NCBI RefSeq assembly: GCF_014640535.1
Contig: NZ_BMHD01000001.1
Coordinates: 2,358,214 to 2,422,213 of the forward strand
DNA: 64,000 nucleotides
Origin: Cnuibacter physcomitrellae
GTDB lineage: Bacteria > Actinomycetota > Actinomycetes > Actinomycetales > Microbacteriaceae
Direction: 5' to 3'
In this document: positions 8,036 through 16,575 of the stretch, in pieces
Numbering within the stretch: the stretch's first letter is position 1
How the letters are laid out: each line of letters starts with the position of its first letter
Made by a program: the position numbers and the translations under genes
The notes under the pieces: model-generated
What the model was told of the DNA's origin: nothing
The model's database searches: none
The model's input: only the letters and a program-made list of their open reading frames with translations

Positions 8036-8839
8036 TCAGGCCGCCTTCGCGCCCGTGATGAGCGCGACGAGCTCGTCGCCGTCGGTCTCCTCCGTGCGCC
8101 GCTCGGCGACGGCGAGCCCGGCCCGCATCACCCAGACGTGATCGGAGAGGCGCATGACCTGGTCGAAGTTGTGGCTGATGAGGAGGACGGCGACCCCGGC
8201 ATCCCGCAAGGTGGTGATGACGTTCTCGACGCGCGCGGTCTCCTGCACGCCGAGCGCCGCGGTGGGCTCGTCCATGATGACGATCTTCGAGCCCCACCCC
8301 GCCGCGCGGGCGATGGCGACGGCCTGGCGCTGACCGCCGGAGAGACGCCGCACCTTGCTCGTGACGGGCGGCACGTTGACCGCGAGGCCCTGGAGCATCT
8401 CCTCGGCGGTCTTCCGCATCAGCTTGCGATCGAGGGTGCGGAAGGGGCCGAGACCGTGGGTCTTCTCACGGCCGAGGAAGAAGTTCTGCCACACCGCGAG
8501 GTCCTCGACGAGCGCGAGGTTCTGGTGCACGGTCTCGATGCCCTGCTGCCTCGCCGCGTTCGGCGACTCGAAGTGGACGACCTCGCCGTCGAGCACGATC
8601 TCGCCCGAGTCGGGGCGGTGGATGCCGGAGAGGCAGCGCACCATGGTCGACTTGCCGGCGCCGTTGTCGCCGATGAGCGCGGTGATCTCGCCCCGACGCA
8701 TCGTCATCGACGCCCCGCGGAGCGCGTGCACGCCCCCGAAGGACTTCGTGATGTCTGTCGCGGTGAGGATGAAGTCGGTCGCCGGGGTCGAACCGGTGAA
8801 GGGAGCGATGTCGGGGCGGGAGTTGTACTTGTCGATCAT
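8036..8839 (-). CDS. Sugar ABC transporter ATPase (single domain)
   Basis: One ABC domain with Walker A GDNGAGKS (residues 57-64), the signature LSGGQRQ, Walker B IVIMDEPTAAL and a switch His in LLISHNFD. It belongs to the carbohydrate-uptake type (RbsA/FrcA-like), but has a single nucleotide-binding domain (267 aa), as in FrcA, rather than the double RbsA. Its start overlaps the permease stop by four bases (ATGA). Energises uptake through the neighbouring permease and lipoprotein. Confidence 0.9.
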   Translation of the reverse strand: MIDKYNSRPDIAPFTGSTPATDFILTATDITKSFGGVHALRGASMTMRRGEITALIGDNGAGKSTMVRCLSGIHRPDSGEIVLDGEVVHFESPNAARQQGIETVHQNLALVEDLAVWQNFFLGREKTHGLGPFRTLDRKLMRKTAEEMLQGLAVNVPPVTSKVRRLSGGQRQAVAIARAAGWGSKIVIMDEPTAALGVQETARVENVITTLRDAGVAVLLISHNFDQVMRLSDHVWVMRAGLAVAERRTEETDGDELVALITGAKAA

Positions 8840-9828
8840 TTCTTCTGGAACCTCGTGAGCAGGGCGGCGAGGACGACGACGAGTCCGACCGCGAGCGGCT
8901 GGTAGAACTGCGAGACGCCGAGCAGCGTCAGTCCATTGGTCAGGGCGGTGAGGAGCAGGGCGCCGATGATCGGGCCGACGATCTTCGCCTTGCCGCCGGT
9001 CAGGCTCACGCCGCCGAGGACGACCGCGGCGATCGAGTTGAGGAGGTACTGCGTGTTGATCGCAGGCTCTGCGGCGCCGACGCGGGCCACGAGGAGGATC
9101 GCGGCCACGCCTGCCAGGCCCGCGCTGATCAGGTACACGGCCATCCGGATGCGCGTGGAGCTGATGCCGTTCGCCCTCGCGCTATCCTCGTTGCCGCCCA
9201 CGGCCTGCACGTGGAGGCCGAACCGGGTACGGAACATGAAGAACCAGGCGAGGACGCCGAGGATCGCGGCGAGGATGATCGGGTAGCCGAAGATCCAGAC
9301 GGAGCCCGAGGTGAGCGTGAGGAGCTCGACGCTCGTGACGGTGATCGGCTTGCCGTTCGAGACGATGAGGGCGAGACCCGTCGCCACGGAGAGCGTCCCC
9401 AGGGTCGCGATGAAGTCCGTGACCTTGCCCGTGGCGATCAGGAGTCCGTTGATCAGGCCGATGAGCAACCCGGTCAGGATGGCGACGACCGCGGAGAGCC
9501 AGAACCCGAGACCCGCGGTGTAGGCCAGGCCGAAGCCGACGGCGCCGAGCGTCATCGTCGCGGAGATCGAGAGGTCGATCCCGCCGGTGGTGATGACGAA
9601 CGACTGCCCGATGGCGAGGATCACGAGGATCGCCGCGGCGACGAGCATCGCCTTGATGTTCCCGAGGGTGAGGAAGGTCGGGCTGAGGATCGCGAACACG
9701 ATCACCAGGACGACGAGCCCGATGGGGGCGGCGTTCTCGGCCCAGAAGCTCAGCTGCTTCAGCTGCCCTCCGAACGATCGCATGCCGCCTGCGGGGCGGA
9801 CCTGCTGGGTGTTGGTCATGGTGGTCAC
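8836..9828 (-). CDS. Sugar ABC transporter permease (RbsC/FrcC-like)
   Basis: A 330-residue, highly hydrophobic protein with about ten predicted membrane helices and the BPD_transp_2 pattern of ribose/fructose permeases, including SFVITTGGIDLSISAT and the cytoplasmic loop with AVGGNEDSARANGI that contacts the ATPase. It follows the binding-protein gene by 78 bases and overlaps the ATPase gene by four. It forms the membrane channel of the ROK-linked sugar importer. Confidence 0.92.
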   Translation of the reverse strand: MTTMTNTQQVRPAGGMRSFGGQLKQLSFWAENAAPIGLVVLVIVFAILSPTFLTLGNIKAMLVAAAILVILAIGQSFVITTGGIDLSISATMTLGAVGFGLAYTAGLGFWLSAVVAILTGLLIGLINGLLIATGKVTDFIATLGTLSVATGLALIVSNGKPITVTSVELLTLTSGSVWIFGYPIILAAILGVLAWFFMFRTRFGLHVQAVGGNEDSARANGISSTRIRMAVYLISAGLAGVAAILLVARVGAAEPAINTQYLLNSIAAVVLGGVSLTGGKAKIVGPIIGALLLTALTNGLTLLGVSQFYQPLAVGLVVVLAALLTRFQKK

Positions 9829-9906
9829 GTCCTGGACTGCTCTCTAACTGGACTCGCGTCCCTGGATCTGGATGCGGCACCCGCCAGGCGGGCGCCGCAT
9901 CACCGG

Positions 9907-10944
9907 CTACTTGGAGAGGAGACCCTCGAGCGGGTTCTCGAAGGGGGCGAAGGGCTGGGGGAAGGCGCTGATCGCCTGATCGGCCTCGGCGGAGGTCACG
10001 AGAGCGGTGGGCGACTCGATGTCCTTCGGGAGGTCGCCGCCGGCGACCGCCACCTGGCAGGCCTGGAGGCCCAGCTCGCCGATCGCGTAGGGGTACTGGG
10101 CGACGGTCGCGGTGAGCCCGCCCGCCTTGACCGACTCGAGCGCGTCCTTGTTGCCGTCGACGCTCACGACCGTGATCTTGCCGGTGAGGCCTGCGTTCTC
10201 GACGGCCTTGACGATGCCGAGCCCCATGTCGTCGTTCGCGGCGAAGAAGGCGGAGATGTCGGGGTTCGCGGCGATGATGTCGGTGGCCTGGGTGAGGGCG
10301 ACCTCGCGCTTCCAGTCGGCCGCCGACTCCTGGATGACGTCGAGCTTGTCGCCCGCAGCGGCCTTGAACCCGTCGACGCGAGCCGCGCTCGTGACGTCGC
10401 CCGCGATGCCGCCGATGATGGCGACCTTGGCGCCGGCCGGGACCTTGCTGACCACGAAGTCGCCGGCCTTGCCGCCCGCCGCCTCGTTGTCGGTGCCGAT
10501 GTAGGTCGCGGGGGTGATGTTGGCGGCGGCAGCCGCATCCGCGTCGATGGGCTGGTCGATGTTGACGATCGGCTTGCCCGCTGCGGCGATGGGGGCGAGC
10601 GCCTGGACGAGGTTGGAGCCCGAGATGGGGTTCACCACGAAGCAGCCGAAGTCCTGCCCTGCGAGGGCGGTGAGCTTGTCGGCCTGACCGGTGGTGTCGC
10701 CGATGTCGGCGGCGGCCTGGATGGTGACCGAGACGCCGTCGGCGTCTGCGGTGTCCTGGATGCCGGACTGCATCGCCTGGAAGAAGGGGTTGTCGAGGCC
10801 CTTGATGACGGCCGCGACGTTGGACGAGCCCGAGCCGTCCGACCCGGAGCCGGAACCGGCGCAGCCGGCGAGCAGGAGTGCGAGTGCGCCCAGCGGGAGG
10901 GCGATGCGCGTCACGCGCTTCAATGATGCGTCGTTGCTGAACAT
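9907..10944 (-). CDS. Sugar-binding lipoprotein of the ABC importer
   Basis: A lipoprotein signal with a basic start, hydrophobic core and lipobox LLAGC is followed by a Ser/Gly linker and a type I periplasmic-binding fold (AVIKGLDNPFFQAMQSG, then FAANDDMGLG, then VSVDGNKDALESV). These are typical of RbsB-like binding proteins for monosaccharides. AAGGA precedes the ATG. It is the first gene of the operon, driven by a promoter that overlaps a palindrome at 11001-11029. The ligand is probably a ketose given the epimerases downstream, which is inference. Confidence 0.9.
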   Translation of the reverse strand: MFSNDASLKRVTRIALPLGALALLLAGCAGSGSGSDGSGSSNVAAVIKGLDNPFFQAMQSGIQDTADADGVSVTIQAAADIGDTTGQADKLTALAGQDFGCFVVNPISGSNLVQALAPIAAAGKPIVNIDQPIDADAAAAANITPATYIGTDNEAAGGKAGDFVVSKVPAGAKVAIIGGIAGDVTSAARVDGFKAAAGDKLDVIQESAADWKREVALTQATDIIAANPDISAFFAANDDMGLGIVKAVENAGLTGKITVVSVDGNKDALESVKAGGLTATVAQYPYAIGELGLQACQVAVAGGDLPKDIESPTALVTSAEADQAISAFPQPFAPFENPLEGLLSK

Positions 10945-10990
10945 TGTGATCCTTGACAGGTCAGGGCACTACCGCGTGCCGTCTCACACG

Positions 10991-11029
10991 AAGCTATCGC
11001 CACTTTTGTGTTTAAGCAAACCAAAAGTG
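10991..11029 (-). promoter_or_regulatory. Promoter and operator of the sugar operon
   Basis: On the minus strand TTGCTT (11019-11014) and TAGCTT (10996-10991) are separated by 17 bases. Overlapping the -35 box and spacer is a perfect inverted repeat CACTTTTG (11001-11008) / CAAAAGTG (11022-11029). It lies between the binding-protein gene and the divergent ROK gene, as expected for the operator of a ROK repressor that also controls itself. Confidence 0.65.
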
Positions 11030-11101
11030 CCGCAGGTTTCCTTCATCACATGTCTAGAATGGAGGAACTTCCCCCTCGACAGCGACGGAGCCCTGCGTAC
11101 A

Positions 11102-12283
11102 GTGAAGGACGTGCGAACACATATCGGCGAGGTCCTCGCCCTGTTCCGCGAGCATCGTGAGCTCTCGCGCACCGACGTGATCGATCTCTCCGGGCTGTCC
11201 CGATCCACCGTCAACCAGCGCCTCGCCGCTCTCGAGGCCTCGGGACTCATCGAGCAGATCGGCGGCGGCGAGTCGACGGGCGGTCGACCGTCCAGTCGCT
11301 TCGTCTTCAACGCGGATCGCGCGCGGCTCCTCACCGCCGACGTCGGCGCGACCGGACTGGTCGCCGCGGTCTGCGACCTGAGCGGCACGCCCGTGCGCTG
11401 GGTGTCCCGCCGCGTCGACGTCTGGGAGGGGCCGGATGCGGTGCTGTCGGTCGTCGACGACGCCTTCGACGAGCTGCTCCAGGGCGAGGACGTGTGGGGA
11501 GTCGGGATCGGCGTGCCCGGTCCCGTCGACTTCGCCGCAGGCGAGGTCGTGAACCCGCCCATCATGACCGGGTGGGACAGGTTCGACATCCGAGGCTGGT
11601 TCGCCCGGTTCGGCGTGCCGGTCATGGTGGAGAACGACGCCAACGCGCGGGCCGTCGCCGAGGCGCACCAGCGTCATGTCGACGATCTCATCAGCCTCAA
11701 GGTGGGTACGGGCATCGGGTCGGGACTGGTGTTCAACGGCCAGATCATCCGAGGCGGCGAGGGAGCGGCGGGCGACATAGGACACACCGCGGCGGTGGCC
11801 TCCGGCGACGGCGAGCCGCTGGCCTGCCGGTGCGGCAACGCCGGATGCGTCGAGGCCTACGCGGGTGGCTGGGCCATCCTGCGGGACCTCGCCGCGGCCG
11901 GGGTGGAGGCCGAGCACGTCTCGGACGTCGTGGCCCTGGTCCGTCGCGGGGAGGGCACGGCCGTGAGGCTGGTGCGCCAGGCCGGCCGTGTGCTCGGCGA
12001 CGCCGTGGCCGACCTCGTGAGCATCCTCAACCCCCGCACGATCGTGCTCAGCGGCCAGCTCGCCGAGTGCGAGGAGGTCCTTCTCTCGGGCGTCCGCGAG
12101 CGTGTCTACCAGCGGTCGCAGCCGCTCGCGACACGCCACCTCTCGATCACGGTCTCGGAGCTCGGCGAGGTCGCCGGCGTCGCCGGGCTGGCGCTGACGA
12201 CGAGCGAGCGCCTGCTCGGCACCGACGACATCGACACCCTCATCGACCGCCTCGGCGTCTCCGACGGGCTCGCCACGGGCTGA
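11102..12283 (+). CDS. ROK-family transcriptional regulator
   Basis: The N-terminal 60 residues form a winged helix (SRTDVIDLSGLSRSTVNQRL), followed by a ROK sugar-kinase-like domain with GVGIGVPGPVD, ENDANARA and GTGIGSG. The ROK zinc site CRCGNAGCVE and its His in GDIGH are present. At 393 residues it is standard. No in-frame ATG exists near the correct N-terminus, so GTG at 11102 is the best start; GGAG lies about 12 bases upstream. It is divergent from the sugar importer operon and is the obvious sugar-responsive repressor for it. Confidence 0.9.
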   Translation: MKDVRTHIGEVLALFREHRELSRTDVIDLSGLSRSTVNQRLAALEASGLIEQIGGGESTGGRPSSRFVFNADRARLLTADVGATGLVAAVCDLSGTPVRWVSRRVDVWEGPDAVLSVVDDAFDELLQGEDVWGVGIGVPGPVDFAAGEVVNPPIMTGWDRFDIRGWFARFGVPVMVENDANARAVAEAHQRHVDDLISLKVGTGIGSGLVFNGQIIRGGEGAAGDIGHTAAVASGDGEPLACRCGNAGCVEAYAGGWAILRDLAAAGVEAEHVSDVVALVRRGEGTAVRLVRQAGRVLGDAVADLVSILNPRTIVLSGQLAECEEVLLSGVRERVYQRSQPLATRHLSITVSELGEVAGVAGLALTTSERLLGTDDIDTLIDRLGVSDGLATG

Positions 12284-12370
12284 GCGCCACGGGTCGAGAT
12301 GCCGTCCAGCGGCGCCGCGTCGATGCGAGTCCGCGGATCCAGCGCCACCATCGAGCTGGGGGGGATGCGC

Positions 12371-13147
12371 TCAGCCGGCGGTGACGAGCAGCCGTCCGCC
12401 GTCGACGACGAGGCACTGCCCCGTCACGAAGGATGCCTCCTCACTGGCGAGGTAGCGGTAGGCGGCGGCGATGTCGGCCGGCCTGCCGACGCGGCGGACC
12501 GGCTGACGCAGGGCGGTGTTCTGCACGCCGGTGGAGCCGAGTGAGTTGACCCCGTCGAGGGTCTGCGGCGTCTCGATGATGCCGGGCGCGATCGCGTTGA
12601 CGGTGATCCCGTCGGGTCCCACCTCGCCCGCCAGCGACCGCACGATGCCGAGGATCCCGGACTTCGCGGCCGAGTAGTGGATGTGCTCCGGCCACGCCTC
12701 GTAGGGGCCCGCCGTCGAGCTGGTGGCGAGGAGCCGGCCGTATCCCGCCGCCCGCATCACGGGCAGCGCCGCCCGGAACAGCCGCCAGACACCCAGCAGG
12801 TCGACCTCGAGGAGGTCTCGCCAGGTGTCGTCATCGAGCTCCTCCGAGGGGACGCGTCGAGCGATGGCCGCGTTGGCGATCGCGATGTCCAGACGGCCGA
12901 ACTCGTCCACGGCGATCTGCACGAGCGCCTCCACGTCCGCAGTGGAACGGACATCCGTGGGACGGACGATCGCGCGTCCGCCGGCAGCCTCGACGTCGGC
13001 GAGCACACCGGCCACGTCGTGCCCGTCAGGCTCGTAGGCAGCGAGGACGAGCGAGGCGCCGCCCTCGGCGAAGCGGCGCGCGGTCTCTGCGCCGATGCCG
13101 GATGCGGCTCCGGTGATGATGGCGACGCGGCCGGTGAGTTCGAACAT
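12371..13147 (-). CDS. SDR-family oxidoreductase
   Basis: A classical short-chain dehydrogenase: cofactor motif TGAASGIG near the start, NAA at about 91, catalytic Ser in ATSSTAG, and YSAAK, with the C-terminal TGQCLVVDGG. It has 258 residues. GAGAGG lies six bases before the ATG at 13145-13147. It is the last gene of the nine-gene minus-strand nucleoside operon, 49 bases after the other SDR. A sugar or polyol oxidation step after nucleoside cleavage is inferred from context; the substrate is unknown. Confidence 0.85.
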   Translation of the reverse strand: MFELTGRVAIITGAASGIGAETARRFAEGGASLVLAAYEPDGHDVAGVLADVEAAGGRAIVRPTDVRSTADVEALVQIAVDEFGRLDIAIANAAIARRVPSEELDDDTWRDLLEVDLLGVWRLFRAALPVMRAAGYGRLLATSSTAGPYEAWPEHIHYSAAKSGILGIVRSLAGEVGPDGITVNAIAPGIIETPQTLDGVNSLGSTGVQNTALRQPVRRVGRPADIAAAYRYLASEEASFVTGQCLVVDGGRLLVTAG

Positions 13148-13196
13148 CGAGGACCTCTCGTGGAAGGGGAGTGAGGGGAGGAAGCGGGGACGGCGC

Positions 13197-14027
13197 TCAG
13201 TACGCCGTCCAGCCGCCGTCGACGGCCAGGACATGACCGCTGACGAAGGTGCAGTCGTCCGATCCGAGGAACAGGATGGCGCCCGCGACGTCCTCGGGCC
13301 GGCCGAGCCGCGGAAACGGCGTCCGCTTCAGGGAGAACGCGGTCGCGGCGTCGACCGTGCCGTCAGCGAGGTACTCGCGCTCGCCTGGGTGGGTCCCGGT
13401 GAGGATGCGCCCGGGCGCCACGGCGTTCACGATCACGCCGTCCGCGGCGAAGTCGACGGCGAGCTGGCGGGTGAGGTGGGCGACCCCCGCCTTGGCGACG
13501 GCGTAGGTCACCGCCTCGGGCGGAGCGGTGAGGCCGAGCTGCGACGACACGTTCACGATCCTGCCGCGCACCTCGCGGATCGGCTCCTGCTCACGCATGA
13601 CCCGCACCGCTGCACGGCACATCAGGAACTGCGACCTGACGTTGATGGCCATGTCCTCGTCCCACTTCTCGTCGGTGGTCTCGAGCAGCGGCGCGAGTCC
13701 GAAGATCCCGGCGTTGTTGACGACGAGATCGAGACGGCCCGAGATCTCCGCCGCCGTCCCCACCAGCGACTCGACGTCCTCCGTGCGGCGCACGTCGGCG
13801 CGGACGAAGGTCGCGCGCCCTCCCCCCGCCTGGATGGTCTCGGCGGTAGGCCGCTCCTCGGGGAGCGCCTCGCGCGGCTCGCTGCGGACGTCGCTGACGA
13901 CGACATGGGCGCCCTCCGCGGCGAGCCGGAGCGCCGTGGCGCGTCCGATGCCGGACGCCGCCCCGGTCACTATCGCGACGCGATCCGCCAGGCGCGACCC
14001 GATGACCGCGAAGTCGGCCTGGCTCAT
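13197..14027 (-). CDS. SDR-family oxidoreductase
   Basis: A 276-residue short-chain dehydrogenase with TGAASGIG, NNAGIFG, catalytic Ser in NVSSQLG, YAVAK and the final VSGHVLAVDGG. An Asp at the end of the second strand (VVSDVR) suggests NAD preference. Its start overlaps the DUF1185 gene stop by four bases (ATGA). Together with the second SDR it probably oxidises the released sugar or a derived alcohol, which is inference from the operon. Confidence 0.87.
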   Translation of the reverse strand: MSQADFAVIGSRLADRVAIVTGAASGIGRATALRLAAEGAHVVVSDVRSEPREALPEERPTAETIQAGGGRATFVRADVRRTEDVESLVGTAAEISGRLDLVVNNAGIFGLAPLLETTDEKWDEDMAINVRSQFLMCRAAVRVMREQEPIREVRGRIVNVSSQLGLTAPPEAVTYAVAKAGVAHLTRQLAVDFAADGVIVNAVAPGRILTGTHPGEREYLADGTVDAATAFSLKRTPFPRLGRPEDVAGAILFLGSDDCTFVSGHVLAVDGGWTAY

Positions 14028-14605
14028 CGCAGACCGCCACCGATGATCTCCGAGGCGGCGAGGCCGCCGACGCGGTGGTGCACACGGGGTCCGGTCGCGA
14101 CGGCGACGACGACGAGGAGCTCATCCGGGCGAGGCACGTCGGGCGAGGAGATCGCGATGGAGTCGTAGTGCGAGCGCACGTAGAGCGCATCCTTGTGCGC
14201 CAGCGGCACATCGAGCGCGGCACCCGCGGACGCGGTCTTCGTGGCGGACGAGATCCAGGCCTCGCCACCGCCGACGGCATCGCGGAAGGCGTCACCGAAG
14301 ACGGTGGTGACGCAGGCGACCAGGTGCTCCTGCTCGCCGGCGAGTCCGGCGATGCCGCCCTTGCCGTAGCTCTCGACCGGCCGCCCGCCCAGCAGGTTGA
14401 CTGCCCGTCGGCCCAGCTCGGTGCCGAGCTCGGCGCTGGGATCGGTGAGGGCCGACAGGTCGGCCACCTGCCGGCCGGCGAACGGGTTCGCGATCACGAC
14501 TCCCACAGCCGCCTTGATCAGCGGCGGGTCGAGGGGGTCGCCGCCGTCGTGGTGGATCTCCTCCACGGTGCTGACCCACTTGCGGATGCGGTACGCGGTG
14601 CTCAT
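14024..14605 (-). CDS. DUF1185 / amino acid synthesis family protein
   Basis: A 193-residue protein matching the PF06684 family in length and pattern (RKWVSTVEEIHHDGG at the start, then AAVGVVIANPFAG, then GGEAWISSATKTAS). The family name suggests amino-acid synthesis, but to my knowledge the reaction is not established. GAAGGA lies before the ATG. It sits between a nucleoside hydrolase and an SDR, four bases overlapping the latter. In this setting it may process the ring-opened base or the amide formed from it, but that is a guess. Confidence 0.8.
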   Translation of the reverse strand: MSTAYRIRKWVSTVEEIHHDGGDPLDPPLIKAAVGVVIANPFAGRQVADLSALTDPSAELGTELGRRAVNLLGGRPVESYGKGGIAGLAGEQEHLVACVTTVFGDAFRDAVGGGEAWISSATKTASAGAALDVPLAHKDALYVRSHYDSIAISSPDVPRPDELLVVVAVATGPRVHHRVGGLAASEIIGGGLR

Positions 14606-14669
14606 GCGGTGTCCTTCTCGGTTCTGGTGCGGTGAAGCGATGTGTCTGGGCTCACGGGAGCCGAGGTGC

Positions 14670-15629
14670 TCAGCGGGTGAAGGCCTCGACCATGCGGTCG
14701 GGGAAGGTCCCCTCGGTGACGAGCGCGATACGGCAATCGCCGTCCGGCTGGTCGGGGAAGCCCTTCCACCGGCCGCGGGTGTCGCAGATGGTGGCGCCTC
14801 GTCCTGGCCCGTCCGTGCAGTCGACGACCACGCCGAGGAGCGGGAAGACGGAGGGCACCACCTCGCCGGTGAGGATCGCGGCGGCGAGGGCGTCGTGACA
14901 GGGTGAGCTGCGACGGCCGTAGGAGTCGACCCCGTAACCGTCGAAGTAGAACTCGGTCGTGGCCGCGACGAAGTCGGCCACCGGATTGCCCGCGGCTCGG
15001 AGTCGGGCGATGTGCTCTTCGGTGACGACCTCGGTCATGGTCACGTCGAGCGGGACGAGCACGACGGGCCAGTCCGCCGTGAGCACCTGCTGCGCCGCCT
15101 CGGGGTCGTGGATGATGTTCGCCTCCGCAGCCGGCGACTGGTTGCCCGCCACGTCGGCGGCGCCCCCCATGACGACGAGATCGACGACCCGATCGGTGAG
15201 ATCGGCGATCCGGGTGAGCGCGTGGGCGAGGTTCGTCAACGGTGCCAGTGCGAGGATCCGCAACGACCCGGCGTGCTCGAGCGAGAGACGGTCGATCAGT
15301 TCGACCGCGGTGGCCTCGACGGGTGAGGTGGAGATCTCCATCGGCAGTCCGGAGTCGCCGAGCCCGTCCGAGCCGTGGACGTGCGTGGCCAGATAGGTGA
15401 CCTCACCGACGAGGGGCTTCTCAGCACCGACCGCGACCGGGATGTCCTGACGGCCGACCAGTTCGAGCACGCGCAGGGTGTTGTGCGCGCAGCGGGAGGC
15501 GGTGTTGTTGCCGAAGACGGTCGTGATGCCGACGATCTCGATGTCGTCGCGACGGAGAAGGTACAGCAGTGCCATCGCGTCATCGACACCGGTGTCGCAA
15601 TCGACGAGGACGGGGGTTCGCTGGGTCAT
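14670..15629 (-). CDS. Nucleoside hydrolase (IunH-like)
   Basis: The calcium-binding start motif DCDTGVDDA (Asp10, 12, 16 and 17) is exactly that of inosine-uridine preferring nucleoside hydrolases, and the central MGGAADVAGNQSPAAEANI and late HDALAA match the family. It cleaves an N-ribosyl bond to give ribose and free base in the cytoplasm. The gene starts one base after the permease stop with GAGAGG six bases upstream, so it is coupled to the nucleoside-type importer. Base preference is not visible. Confidence 0.9.
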   Translation of the reverse strand: MTQRTPVLVDCDTGVDDAMALLYLLRRDDIEIVGITTVFGNNTASRCAHNTLRVLELVGRQDIPVAVGAEKPLVGEVTYLATHVHGSDGLGDSGLPMEISTSPVEATAVELIDRLSLEHAGSLRILALAPLTNLAHALTRIADLTDRVVDLVVMGGAADVAGNQSPAAEANIIHDPEAAQQVLTADWPVVLVPLDVTMTEVVTEEHIARLRAAGNPVADFVAATTEFYFDGYGVDSYGRRSSPCHDALAAAILTGEVVPSVFPLLGVVVDCTDGPGRGATICDTRGRWKGFPDQPDGDCRIALVTEGTFPDRMVEAFTR

Positions 15630-15630
15630 C

Positions 15631-16575
15631 TCAGCCTCTCGGGATGATGGCGGGCAGGAAGGACGTATCGGACACGTCGAAGCGGTTGCGGCGGAACTCC
15701 CGTATCGACCGGAATGCGAGCGCGACGATCGTGGCGATGTAGGGCAGCGAGTGCAGCAGCTGCTGGTCGATGATCCCGGCGCCCTGCAGCTGGATGCTGA
15801 GGGCGGTCGCGATGCCGAAGAGCACCGAGGCGAGGATGGTCCAGCCCGGCATCGCCCGGCCGAAGATGACCGCGGCGAACGCGATGAAGCCGAGTCCGCC
15901 GGTGAGCTCGGAGTTGAACGAGGCGACCGAGCTCATCGACAGGTAGGTGCCGCCGATGCCGGCCGCGGCACCGCTGACGAGGAGCGCCGAGGTGCGGATG
16001 AGCGTGGGTCTGAGACCCGCCGCCTCGGCGGCCTCCTCCGACTCGCCCACCGCCTTGACGTGGACGCCCCAGCGGGTTCGGTTCATCGTGATGATGCTCG
16101 CCACGACGGCGGCGATGGCGAGGTAGAAGAGCACGCTCTGCCCGTCCACCGCGCGACCGAGGACGGGGATCTCGGCGAGCGGGCCGAGGGGGATGCGCGG
16201 CAGGAGGGTGACCCCGCCCGGAGCGTAGGTGCCGGTCGACTGGAGCACGTTCTGCACCACCAGGAGGGTGATGCCCGTGGCGAGGAGGTTCGCCGCGATA
16301 CCCGCGATGAGGATGTCGCACCGCAGCACGAATGCCGCGAAGGCCAGCAGCGCGGCGTAGGCCATGCCGGCGACGACGCCGCCGACGAGCCCGAGCCAGG
16401 GCGATCCGGTGGTCGCGCCGACGGCGATGGCCGCGAGCGCGGAGATGAGCATCGTGCCGTCCAGCGCGATGTTGGTCGCCCTGGCGCGTTCGGCGAACAT
16501 CCCCCCGAGCGCGGTGACGATGATCGGGATCGTGCTGCTGAAGGCGAGCGAGAGGAAGTCTCCGACGACGTTCAC
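15631..16575 (-). CDS. Nucleoside ABC transporter permease (NupQ/YufQ-like)
   Basis: A 314-residue membrane protein with eight to ten hydrophobic helices. It carries GGMFAERARATNIALDG near the N-terminus and the loop KAVGESEEAAEAAGL, typical of the second permease in BMP-type nucleoside importers. It overlaps the preceding permease gene by four bases. It forms half of the membrane channel with the product of 16572-17669. Confidence 0.92.
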   Translation of the reverse strand: MNVVGDFLSLAFSSTIPIIVTALGGMFAERARATNIALDGTMLISALAAIAVGATTGSPWLGLVGGVVAGMAYAALLAFAAFVLRCDILIAGIAANLLATGITLLVVQNVLQSTGTYAPGGVTLLPRIPLGPLAEIPVLGRAVDGQSVLFYLAIAAVVASIITMNRTRWGVHVKAVGESEEAAEAAGLRPTLIRTSALLVSGAAAGIGGTYLSMSSVASFNSELTGGLGFIAFAAVIFGRAMPGWTILASVLFGIATALSIQLQGAGIIDQQLLHSLPYIATIVALAFRSIREFRRNRFDVSDTSFLPAIIPRG

